From the NCBI GenBank assembly GCA_037976565.1, contig CP137683.1, positions 11,479,423-11,543,422 on the forward strand: a stretch of 64,000 nt of DNA. Reading direction: 5' to 3'. The translations under genes and the position numbers were made by a program. This DNA is from Mesocentrotus franciscanus (taxonomy: Eukaryota > Echinodermata > Echinoidea > Camarodonta > Strongylocentrotidae). Below the pieces are notes generated by a model. That model did not search any database, was not told the origin of the DNA, and saw only the letters and a list, made by a program, of their open reading frames with translations. Positions 1 through 10,000 of the stretch are shown here, one piece after another; the first letter of the stretch is position 1; the number at the start of each line of letters is the position of its first letter.

Positions 1-399
1 TCGTTGATATCATCTTCGCAGAAAGACCCTGGTATGGAAATTGAAAATTATTAATATTCCATCTTGGGTTTGCCCTGTGTGTCTGCCGTAATTTAGTTTC
101 TGTAATTTTCACACAAGGAACCTGGTGTAAATTAATAAGTGACTGACCTGTTCACTGTCAAACCCGGGTACAGCCCATCATTTATTATCCCCCATCAAGA
201 GCCAACCATCTAACCAAACAAATGAGATATGAAACTCTTCGAGAAAAATTTGGAGACGGATGTAACAAAGTACATCCCCTTGTTTACCGGGCACAAACCC
301 TACTTACCTTACCATAAATGCTTGTAAAAGAATAAGACGAAGATGCCCGTTATTTTTAGAATAATCGTACGTGCCCTGTTGTCACTCACTTTGGCTTAC
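1..399. other. Intronic sequence next to the EGF exon, nothing recognised
   Basis: No ORF, RNA or repeat was recognised. On the minus strand this is the intron that follows the EGF exon, because a consensus GTAAGC donor lies immediately beyond position 400. Confidence 0.5.
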
Positions 400-1000
400 C
401 TGTGTAACCTGGTGTGCATAGGCATAGAGAGTGTCCATTCGGATCGGTGCTGCACATTGCATCGTTGGAACATGGACCAGACAAGCACGCATCTATGACA
501 ATCTCACAATTTTGACCTACAAATCCTGCACGACATTCGCAGCTGAACTCATTTCCTAAGTTTGTGCAGTTGCCACCATGCTGGCAAGGGTCGTCATCGC
601 AAATAGTTTTGTTTTTCTCGCAGAATATGCCGGCATAAGGAGAGGTGCAAAAACAGGCCCAATATGTACCGAAGTCAATGCATGTGGCGTTGTTTTCACA
701 TCCAACATCTGCACATAGATCGATGTCAATCTCGCATCTATCCCCTTTGTATCCGTTCGGACAATCGCATGTGTAGCGAGCCACTTCATCAGTACACGAC
801 CCCCCATTGAGACACGGGTCACTGTTGCATTCATCGATGTCGCGAGAGCAGTTTATGTTGGAATAACCTGGTGGGCAAATGCACTTGTAACCAAACACGT
901 CACCAGGAAAGATTTCACAAGTCGCTCCATTCTGGCAGGGATTCGGTGAACAGGCGTCGATCTCATACTGGCAGTTCTGCCCGTGAAACCCGTCAGGACA
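400..1000 (-). CDS. Partial exon of an EGF-repeat protein (fibropellin/Notch-like)
   Basis: This minus-strand exon encodes the end of one and then five further EGF-like modules in a row. Each has the six-cysteine pattern with spacers such as CxNGGxC and CxCxxGYxGxxC. The second full module begins DIDECNSDPC, the calcium-binding EGF start, and modules are joined by short DID/DAC linkers as in fibropellins, Notch and related extracellular or cell-surface proteins. The frame is open from the gap edge at 1000 down to position 400, where ...TACACAG is followed by a GTAAGC donor, so the exon ends inside a seventh module, phase 1. The start lies in or beyond the 500-base gap, so length, signal peptide and membrane anchor are unknown. 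Such modules mediate extracellular protein binding. The family is secure; the specific orthologue cannot be named because EGF arrays are shared by many proteins. Confidence 0.85.
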
Positions 1001-1500
1001 NNNNNNNNNNNNNNNNNNNNNNNNNNNNNNNNNNNNNNNNNNNNNNNNNNNNNNNNNNNNNNNNNNNNNNNNNNNNNNNNNNNNNNNNNNNNNNNNNNNN
1101 NNNNNNNNNNNNNNNNNNNNNNNNNNNNNNNNNNNNNNNNNNNNNNNNNNNNNNNNNNNNNNNNNNNNNNNNNNNNNNNNNNNNNNNNNNNNNNNNNNNN
1201 NNNNNNNNNNNNNNNNNNNNNNNNNNNNNNNNNNNNNNNNNNNNNNNNNNNNNNNNNNNNNNNNNNNNNNNNNNNNNNNNNNNNNNNNNNNNNNNNNNNN
1301 NNNNNNNNNNNNNNNNNNNNNNNNNNNNNNNNNNNNNNNNNNNNNNNNNNNNNNNNNNNNNNNNNNNNNNNNNNNNNNNNNNNNNNNNNNNNNNNNNNNN
1401 NNNNNNNNNNNNNNNNNNNNNNNNNNNNNNNNNNNNNNNNNNNNNNNNNNNNNNNNNNNNNNNNNNNNNNNNNNNNNNNNNNNNNNNNNNNNNNNNNNNN
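1001..1500. other. Assembly gap (500 N)
   Basis: A run of exactly 500 N marks a scaffold gap of conventional size. The EGF exon runs into it, so at least part of that gene is missing here. Confidence 0.99.
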
Positions 1501-2670
1501 TAAACTTGAAACAAATAAACTTGAAACTCGAAACTTTCAGCAAAAAGGCGGAGTTTCTTTATTTTTTATTTTTTATGCTCTTCAACTACCAACAGTTTGG
1601 TTTTGTCCTAGGTTATTTTGTCTCCTCTGTTTTGCAAGCTTGATTAATACCTTTTTTAAAAAAGATATAGATTTTGAAAGTGAAAATTAACGTCAAATAT
1701 TATTTCCCTATATTCAGAAATGTGTTTTACCTTTTATATAAATGAAGAAACACATGTTTTTTTTTAGAATCTTAACTTAGTAATATGATCTCCCGAAAGA
1801 AAATCTTTATTCAAAAATCGAAACAATGACAACCATTATCGTAAAACAAATGAAACCGAAAAGCCATTAATTTTCTTTCAATTCCTACAATACTACGAAT
1901 AATTATTAATATATTTTCATCCGCGAGATGAAGTGACATATAAAGGTTTGGGATTTGATAATAGTATTTTTTTTTCTTTTGGTGCATTAAGTTGGACTTA
2001 TTTCAACTTGAAATCCATTTAAATGGATAGCATGCTTTCGACCTAGCCAGATTGCAAATTTGTTCAATCACCATTGATAAATATATATATCATTTAAAAT
2101 TAAGAAACAATTTCAAAACTCTAATTTCTAATGTTTTCTGAATAAAAGAAATGACCGATAATGTGATTTTGAAGCTACTACATCTGACTATCATGACTGT
2201 ATTAGATGTGTTTGGTTGTCCTCGCCTTTATAGATTACCCCTAGAGAGGGCAGTATATTCCTTATTGAGAGCGTAGCCCTTTCTCCTTCTAATGGAACAA
2301 GAATATAGACAATTAATTGTTTTCAAAGTGTTAAAAATACGCCAGTAGATGTGTTGAAAGAAAGTTTTGCCGATCGGAAATTTAATTTATGATCATTAAC
2401 ACAAAAGCAAAAATAAATGGTTGACTTTTATCATCAAAATGTTTTTCGAATTTCGAATTTCGTTCCACAACTTCTGATTCTAATTATTAAAGACTGAATT
2501 AGTCTATTTCATAATAACAACAACTCTGAAAGACAAAGACATTTGCCCCATCAACAAACATTGCACTAGATGTGCCCCTTAACAAATCCTGTTTGTTACC
2601 AATATGTATTTATATTATTCTATGTGGACCCCTATGAAAAACACCACTCGTGCTGATCAGGGCGTTCCAT
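1501..2670. other. AT-rich intergenic or intronic DNA, nothing recognised
   Basis: No coding potential, tRNA-like sequence or repeat shared with the rest of the window was seen. Segmental homology begins only near 2671. Confidence 0.5.
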
Positions 2671-2954
2671 CCCACAAGTAGTAAATAAATAACAAAAAGA
2701 AATAAATATTTTGAAACATGTATTTTTGTATTTATATCATTCTCAGTAAATGTACACAATAATATAAAGATATCCGCTTTGCATTGTACATACGTGATCT
2801 AATTCGGATTTTAGGGGTTTGATTTTTCATGCTCGGGTTTGATTTTTCATGCTCGGATTTGAATACACCAAGTCGATCTTTATCTGTAATGCTGAAACCT
2901 TTATGTGCAGGCTTCATCTTTCGATTCTGTGACACAACACTTATATGATATTGA
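2671..2954. repeat. Left edge of segmental duplication, copy 1
   Basis: This stretch, with landmarks such as TACGTGATCTAAT, TTTTCATGCTCGG and CCAAGTCGATCTTTATCTG, recurs in the same order at 19626-20035. It leads directly into the trinucleotide microsatellite. No homology is seen upstream of about 2671 versus 19625, so this is the duplication boundary. Copy 2 carries an extra segment of about 150 bases inside the same stretch. Confidence 0.8.
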
Positions 2955-2958
2955 TAAT

Positions 2959-3002
<44 letters not shown>

Positions 3003-3069
3003 TAATAATAATAATAACAATGATGATAAAAGTAGTAGTAGTAGTAGTAGTAATAATAATAATAATAAC

Positions 3070-3133
<64 letters not shown>

Positions 3134-3142
3134 TTACTCCTT

Positions 3143-3181
<39 letters not shown>

Positions 3182-3196
3182 ATATTACTACTACTT

Positions 3197-3235
<39 letters not shown>

Positions 3236-3284
3236 GTGCTGCTGCTAATAATAATAATAATAACAATAATAATAATTATGATAA

Positions 3285-3321
<37 letters not shown>

Positions 3322-3595
3322 TTTAGAAGTAGTATTAGTAATAATAATAACAATAATAGAAATAACAATAATTATAAAAATAATAATCATAATAATAACA
3401 GTACTATTACTACTACTTACTACTACTACTACTATTACTACTACTACAACAACTAATAATAATGATAATAGTAATATCAGTAGTAGTAGTAGCAGTAATA
3501 ATAATAATAATGATAATACTAATAATATACTACTACTTCTGATCTACTACTTCTATTACTGCCAGTTTTACTACTACTACTTTAACTACTACTAT

Positions 3596-3633
<38 letters not shown>

Positions 3634-3670
3634 CTACTACTACTACTACTACTACTACTTCTAATAACAA
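2955..3670. repeat. Mosaic trinucleotide microsatellite (AAT / AGT / ACT)
   Basis: About 700 bases consist of alternating blocks of AAT, AGT/TAG and ACT/CTA triplets. The same block order returns in a shorter form at 52318-52825. Long open frames in all phases (poly-Asn, poly-Ser, poly-Thr, poly-Ile, poly-Leu) are artefacts of the triplet period. Confidence 0.97.
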
Positions 3671-4440
3671 TAATACTAACACATATCACAAACATGTCCC
3701 TATGGTCCTTTAATGGAGAGAAGGAATAAAAAAAGAAAGAAGACATCGAGAAGAGTAAGATACACTCAGCGTACTTCTGTAAGTCATGCGTTAACATTGG
3801 AAATTGTTCCTAAAAAGCGGCGTTTTATGACGCGTTTTCAAGTTGTGAACAGTATCACAATGTATGATATATGGCAATCCATTCCAAAGCTCTGCTGAAA
3901 AAAGCGTGATCCATAAACTTTGTATTCATTTGAGGAATATCAAGGAGGACCTGGAAGGACTTGAACTTTGCAGTTATTTTCTGTTTTGAAAAAAAATTAA
4001 ATCAATTAAAAAGATTGTAAAGAAGGGTGCTGCAGTTATCAATGGGGTCCATTACCAAGCCATGAAATATTCTTTCTGACAATATATAGTAAGATTTTAA
4101 TCATGAAAATTGAAATATGTAATTTGCGGAGTGGTCTCAAAGAAAGACTTAGAATGAATTTATGCAGTTATTTCCTGTTTTGAAAACTTGGTGTAATCAG
4201 ATCCTAAACTGAAACTTTCTCTTTTAACGACCCTAAACACTACCGAGTAGTATTACCAAAACAAAATCCGTGATTTTCTTCGAAATTGTTCTAATTCTTT
4301 TATGCCATACGACAACGAAAAGATAGATTTTTCATGGTTATAAAAAGAAATGTGGGTGTGCTGAACTGTACGTAATACATGGAAGGCCAATGCCCCCCTT
4401 CAAATGCAAATTAATAACCGTCTAATAAAATGAGTTTCTG
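3671..4440. other. Duplicated non-coding flank upstream of the MS4A-like gene, copy 1
   Basis: The stretch is nearly identical to 52826-53560. No convincing exon is present. It joins the microsatellite to the promoter of the downstream gene. Confidence 0.6.
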
Positions 4441-4444
4441 TTCT

Positions 4445-4565
4445 AGATACCTGATTGGCTAACATTCACTTCCAATCACCTAAATTTGTGTTCATTTATT
4501 TTGATTGGTCCATTGAATCTTCTCCGTCCCACGTTTGGGCGGCGTTCCTATAAATTCCTATAAAG
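4445..4565 (+). promoter_or_regulatory. Putative promoter of MS4A-like gene, copy 1
   Basis: Two inverted CCAAT boxes (CTGATTGGCTA near 4451 and GATTGGTCC near 4503) are followed by a CACGT and GGGCGGCG element (about 4530-4545) and two TATA boxes (TATAAAT 4549-4555, TATAAAG 4559-4565). The spacing fits a Pol II start about 25-30 bases downstream, near 4590. The whole block is conserved at 53600-53736 in the second copy. The promoter role is inferred from motifs and from the spliced exon structure downstream. Confidence 0.55.
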
Positions 4566-4589
4566 GCTCGACTATACTATTTATTTTCT

Positions 4590-4732
4590 TATATTAGTTA
4601 GCCTCGAGATGAAACGCATGTCATTTTGTATATCAACCAGCACTTGAGGTCATTTCAGAATTCAAAGGTTTTTTCTCTATGATTGTTATCTTTATCTTGG
4701 AGGGAAATCTGATTGCAAAGAAGGTTTAAGAA
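4590..4732 (+). other. Predicted 5' untranslated exon, MS4A-like copy 1
   Basis: The exon runs from about 25 bases after the second TATA box to a strong GTAAGTAT donor at 4733. It contains a short upstream frame starting ATGAAACGC that closes after about a dozen codons. The next good acceptor is CATGCACAG ending at 7040, which opens the first coding exon. The same exon and donor occur at about 53760-53903 in copy 2. Confidence 0.45.
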
Positions 4733-5395
4733 GTAAGTATAATGTTTTCTTTTTAGGACCGCTGGCTCGAAAAACGTTCAACAGGACGTTACAGAAGGTT
4801 GCACAAATAATCTATTTTGTATTTCATTTGATTCGATTTGATTCAATTTCATTTCATTGAATTCTATTAAATTTTATTAAATTAACTTTAATTCACTTGC
4901 ATCTACTTCAATTTACATGTAATGTAATTCAATTGAAATCTAATTTAATTTTGACTGATGCTATTTTATTTTATGTTTTTACTTAGAAAACAAGTTCAGA
5001 TTTAAACTTCAGATTTAAACTTCAAATCTTAACCGTTTGAGGTGCAGGGGTAAAAGGCGGGTAGACTCATACTATAAAATAGCCTTTTCGTTACCATGAC
5101 TTGGTATATTGATTTGAAAATAATGAAGTATTCTTAAGTTATTACGAATGCAGTTTTTTTTTAAGAATAGTGATAACACTTCATACATAAACATTACACA
5201 TTGTATATATATTTATATGTGTATTATTTTAATCTAATACTTTGTCAAAAATTATCGATTGTGTCATCCTTTTCTTTTTTAATTGAAAACATTGCGAGGA
5301 AGAAAGGCTCAATTTTACCGAAATCAGCTTATTTGGTCGCTTGTTTGTTTATTCGTTTTTTTTTAGTTACTAAGAAGAAGAAAAAACGTTACTCA
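4733..5395 (+). other. Intron 1 of MS4A-like copy 1 (5' part)
   Basis: AT-rich intron. It includes a run of ATTT/ATTC-type simple sequence at about 4820-4950 and matches 53904-54545 of copy 2. No exon was recognised. Confidence 0.5.
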
Positions 5396-5936
5396 TTAAA
5401 GGTACTATGTCCTATTTGCAGGCCAAAAAAGTGAAAAGGGTAAATTCCACAGGCATTTGAAAGATAATACTAATTTATAACTTTTCTCAAAACGAAAGGG
5501 CTTGAAAATTTCTTTTTGTGGGAAAATAACGACCGTTAGTTGTCGAATCGACTTCAGGGATTGCAATTCTTTTAGTAAATAGTCTGTTTTTCAGATCCTT
5601 GTACCGAATGGTCGTATGTTTTGTGCTGCGCAAAGATTCAATCAGTTTAATTTTGGCCATTAAAGAAGTGGGTTATTGATGTAGACAAATGCTCATGTAC
5701 CCTTTACAGCTCATTTTATGTATGTTATTACCAAAGATAAAAAGAAGTCAGCCAGTCACTCAACAGTGTCTGACAGTGAAGTCTAGAAAGTAAACGGGTT
5801 TTTTTTTGTATAATTTGAATACTAGGACACTGCTAACGTTTAAATTTCACAGATAGGACATACGTGACATATTCATAATTCCTGCAAAGTTCTACAGAAT
5901 TTGATGTTGGCTGTAAATGGGACATAGTACCTTTAA
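5396..5936. mobile_element. TTAA-flanked MITE, copy 1a (533 bp)
   Basis: Terminal inverted repeats AGGTACTATGTCC...GGACATAGTACCT bound a 533-bp element (5400-5932) flanked on both sides by TTAA (5396-5399 and 5933-5936). The interior has no ORF of note. A related element with the same ends lies at 10795-11322, and a truncated one at 54550-54860. A TTAA target duplication is typical of piggyBac-type transposition, though these ends do not begin with CCC. Confidence 0.75.
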
Positions 5937-6310
5937 GGTGAAAATTACGTCACCTTAATCATCTACATCTGTCGGGAACCTGTAATATCATACATGAACA
6001 TATATTACTCATAAATGGTGAACATTTCTGACTCTTAAACGCATTCAAAAGAAAAGTTTTTTCTTATTAACTCAAGACCAGTTTGATGGGGTTGGACCTT
6101 CTTATGTATACAGTTTCTCTGCATGGTCATGCACATGGTAATGTCGGACATGGCAATTACAGCATGAACCTTGATTTAACAAAAAATTATATTCATCTTT
6201 GATGGACAATAAATATAAAAGTAAATTAACTTTAAAATGTTTGACTTATGCGATTTCATCAGGCTTGTATGTTATATAATACCATGGGTGTATCGTAAGT
6301 CCACCAATGT
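5937..6310. other. Intron 1, copy 1, duplicated sequence without recognised features
   Basis: Matches 56396-57163 of copy 2 apart from a 449-bp foldback insertion found only in copy 2. Confidence 0.45.
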
Positions 6311-6545
6311 GGAGGTGTTATGGTATAGTGGTTCATTCACTTGACTCTCAATCCAAGGGTATAGAATTCGAATTCAAGCGAGGCGCTAACCTCCTTTCGG
6401 CAAGACATTAATCCACATTTACCACTCTTCACCCAGGTGCTAAATGAGTACCCGATCATGCCGATAGGATGCGAAAATCGTTGAAGCTTGCTCAGCATTG
6501 TGAGCGTTTTTGTAATGGTGCATAATTGGAATGCCCCCGGGAGTG
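6311..6545 (+). repeat. tRNA-derived SINE, copy 1
   Basis: A Pol III A-box-like TGGTATAGTGG sits about 40 bases before a B-box-like GAATTCGAATTC. A body with GACATTAATCCACATT and CACCCAGGTGCTAAATG follows. The same body pattern occurs in the SINEs at 13290-13655, and a copy of this SINE with a better B box is at 57164-57400. It lies in intron 1 in sense orientation. Confidence 0.7.
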
Positions 6546-7061
6546 GAGAATGTGAATACATTGTAATGCGGGAAAGCCTGATTCCGATGACAGGGGTAAT
6601 AATATATCTGCGTCTAGAGACATCGTCGATGTATCAAGCGCTGTACAAACACATCCTATTGGTATTATTGTTATTTGGCACCGGTCATATTAAAATGCAA
6701 TACGAATTCACAAGGTGGTTCAATCTTTTCCATTTCTTTTCAAAATGCTCGCCATCCCTTTAACTCTTTTCTCGCCCCTTTTTATATATTATATTCTTTC
6801 TCCTTTTCCGCCATTCGATTGGGTGTGAGAAGGGGGCGGGGAGGATGGGGGGTCACGTGCCCCCGGTGGATACGCCGCTGTATGCTTTTTATCATGGTTT
6901 ATGACATAAAGACGAAATGAAAAATGACTATTTTCATGTATGTTGTTTGTTTCTGATTCTGCTAATAAACCAAATATGAGTTTGATTAGAATACTAGCCC
7001 TGGAATTTATATCGATGTTCATGTTATATGTCATGCACAGGTGGAGACTGTTTATCTAATA

Positions 7062-10000
7062 ATGGAGACTTTTACAGTTGTACAGTCAATTGTACAGCCA
7101 ACTAGATCCGCGGTGAGTCATATTCGCATCACAGTTATGCGTTGAAACAGAAACATGAATCAACAACAACAGCAATAGACATCTTGATGGTGAATACAGC
7201 TTTTATAAGAAGAAAAAAAAAAGTTACCCTCAAGATGTGCAATTTATTATTACCGTTATAATTATTATTCATTCGGCAAAGACAAAATCAATAAATGGTG
7301 ATTAGAAAACAACAGTAAGATTTGAAGTTATTCCCATGGATGCCCGGATAAGACAGAGATTAACTAAATAAACTATAACCCGAAGGTCTTCTTTTCTAAC
7401 CCATGTGATTTTACATAGTTGAATAGTACAGAATAGCAAAATGCAACAAGTAATGTATTGCAAATATATTAAATTAGAGAAAAAACGAAAACAATTATAT
7501 ATACATAATGTAAATGTACATGTATAGTTCTCTCTCTCTCTCACACACACACACACTTTTTTAAATATTTTTTATTTAGTAATTTTGTTTTATCCCTCCA
7601 ATGTAATCCAAACAAGAACAACATACAATTGAATAAAATAAATAAACGTTTTCAATATTAATTGCTTATACATATTAAACATGATAAAACAAAAAGTGAT
7701 TTGCAGTATGAGCAACAAAGTGAACTTAAAGTACATAAACATAATTTATAAATCAATTGTACACACATCTACACACACACACGCACAAAGGAGAATACAT
7801 GTACACAACCCGGATATAACATAACATGAAGAGGGCGCTGTGCAACTGAATATAATTTAAACAATATCTGCAACGACTAAACTAATTGAGGGTGGCTAGT
7901 TATAATCGAGCTGCTTGATTTCAATTTAATAGAAATACAATGTACCCGTATAGCATGAAGTCATAAATGATTGCATTTCAGTTTAGACCAATTAAGGGTG
8001 GTGATCAGAAATCTTTGAGTTAACTTTGAAAAAAAGAAATTAATGTGGGAATCTTGAAGCGGATGAAACTGTTATCCAGAGTTGGCTAGGGTAAAGACAG
8101 AAAGAAAGGAAAACACAGAGGAAACAAGTTCAGGAAGGAGCACGTGAAGTGATTAAAAAAAAAGAATTAAACCATCTTTTGAGTAATTTGATTATACATT
8201 AGATGACACGATATAGCAAGAAATGCCAAGTTACGATGAGACACGACCTGACACGATATAGCACGACATGAGATGATCTCACATGATGTGACAAGATATG
8301 ACACAATACGACACGACAAGACAGGCTACAATGTGACACGATCTGACACGATATAGCACGACATGAGATGATCTCACATGATCTGACAAGATATGAAACA
8401 ATATGACACGACATGACAGGCTACGATGTGACAGGATAAAGCACGACATGAGACAGGCTACGATGTGACACGATCTGACACGATATAGCACGACATGAGA
8501 TGATCTCACATGATCAGACAAGATATGAAACAATATGACACGACATAACACCATATGACACGGAATGACAGGCTACGATATAAATACGATCTGATATTAC
8601 AAAGTAATCTAAAATGCCGTTTGGAAAAATGAGATTTTCGTAGGTTTTTTTTCCTTCAATCTCATATTTTTTTGGTGCAATACAATCACTGCGTTTTTTG
8701 TAAGTTATACTCTTTATCTAATACAACTCGGAGACACTTAAATGTTGTCTATTTTACCAACTCTTTTCAGTTCATTTTTGTTTTGTTTTAATTTTTATTC
8801 ATTTATTTATTTATTGATACATTTTTATTTATCCAGTTATTCATTTTGCTTTGTATTTCATTTTCTTTGTTATGACTTTCGGCTTTTTCGGGAGGAGCAT
8901 TAATAAATAATTCAGAATATTTAATTGCATAATAATAATAATGTAATTTTATCAATTAATTATTTTTTTTTTTTTTACTTAACTTGTTTTCCGTAAGTTA
9001 GACTCTGATCTAATATAACCTGGACAGGTACATTTTGACAATGTTACAAACTTTTTTTGTATTCATTCTTTCCTTTAATTTTTTTATTTATTCATTTATT
9101 CATTTACTTATTTATTCATTCATTCATTTATCTATGTATTCATTTATCTATGTATTTATTTATTTATTTATCTACTTATTGGTTTATTTATTCATTTAGT
9201 CAATATTTATATATTTGCTTTGTATTCCATTATCTTTACTATCAATTTAGGTTATTTCGGAGAAGTACAATGTGTGTGGAGCTATCACAACTGGGATTAT
9301 GCTAATACTCTGCGCTATAGGCGCTGGGATTTGTGGTGCAGTCTCTACAAACTATCAAGTTACGGCGACAGGTCTTCTATACGCCGAAATGGCCGTAAGT
9401 TTTTAAACATGTAAATGAATAGCAACTACTCGCAACAAAGGTCATAGGGGCATTCACTGAACTATGTGGATAAGATACAGAAATGTGACGCGTATTACAT
9501 TTTACGTCATCATTAAAAAAAACGGTTTTGCCGCGTCATAATATTTGAACTAGGCTTTAATTATATGCTTCAAAGAAACTAGACTTTTTTTTAGCTACAT
9601 TTTTTTCTTCTTCTAGAAAAACACTTTCAATGGGTACCTTCCTAATATTTTAAGATCTCTCTCATAAAACGCTCCTGTCTACATTTTGATAAAGCATAAC
9701 GTTTAGTTTTCATTAATACAAGAAATTTATATTGACATGGTGCATTCACAATACATTAGATTAATCTTATTGCTAATTTCCGGCTATGTTTATGTCACTC
9801 AGCACTCGTGGCAAACCAGCAGATATGTTGATTTGAATGTGGGGCATAAAAGGTTAAACGCAAGATGAGTTTTGTTTAAAGCCCCTCTGCACTAGTTTGG
9901 CCAGGAGGGATTAGAGGGATTAGCGTTGTCACTGACAGGTGGTTATCTCATCAACTCAGCTCTCAATTAACATAAGAAAAAGAGGATCATGGGGACCAAC

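Noticed and set aside
871..1690. Long plus- and minus-strand open frames across 1001-1500
   Set aside because: They are open only because the gap is all N. Only the EGF frame outside the gap carries real sequence evidence.
2905..3664. Poly-Asn/Ser/Thr/Ile/Leu open frames
   Set aside because: Triplet microsatellites are open in every phase. The same applies at 13651-14071, 52288-52722 and 60847-61254.
8199..8554. Cys/Ser/His-rich minus-strand frames
   Set aside because: Translation of the GACACGATAT minisatellite; no start context, splice support or copy-2 counterpart.
9220..9414. Open frames MYSIIFTIN... and MYSFFPL... (also 58182-58606)
   Set aside because: Wrong frame across coding exon 2 of the MS4A-like gene plus intronic simple sequence. 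The phase-0 frame between the splice sites encodes the membrane segment.
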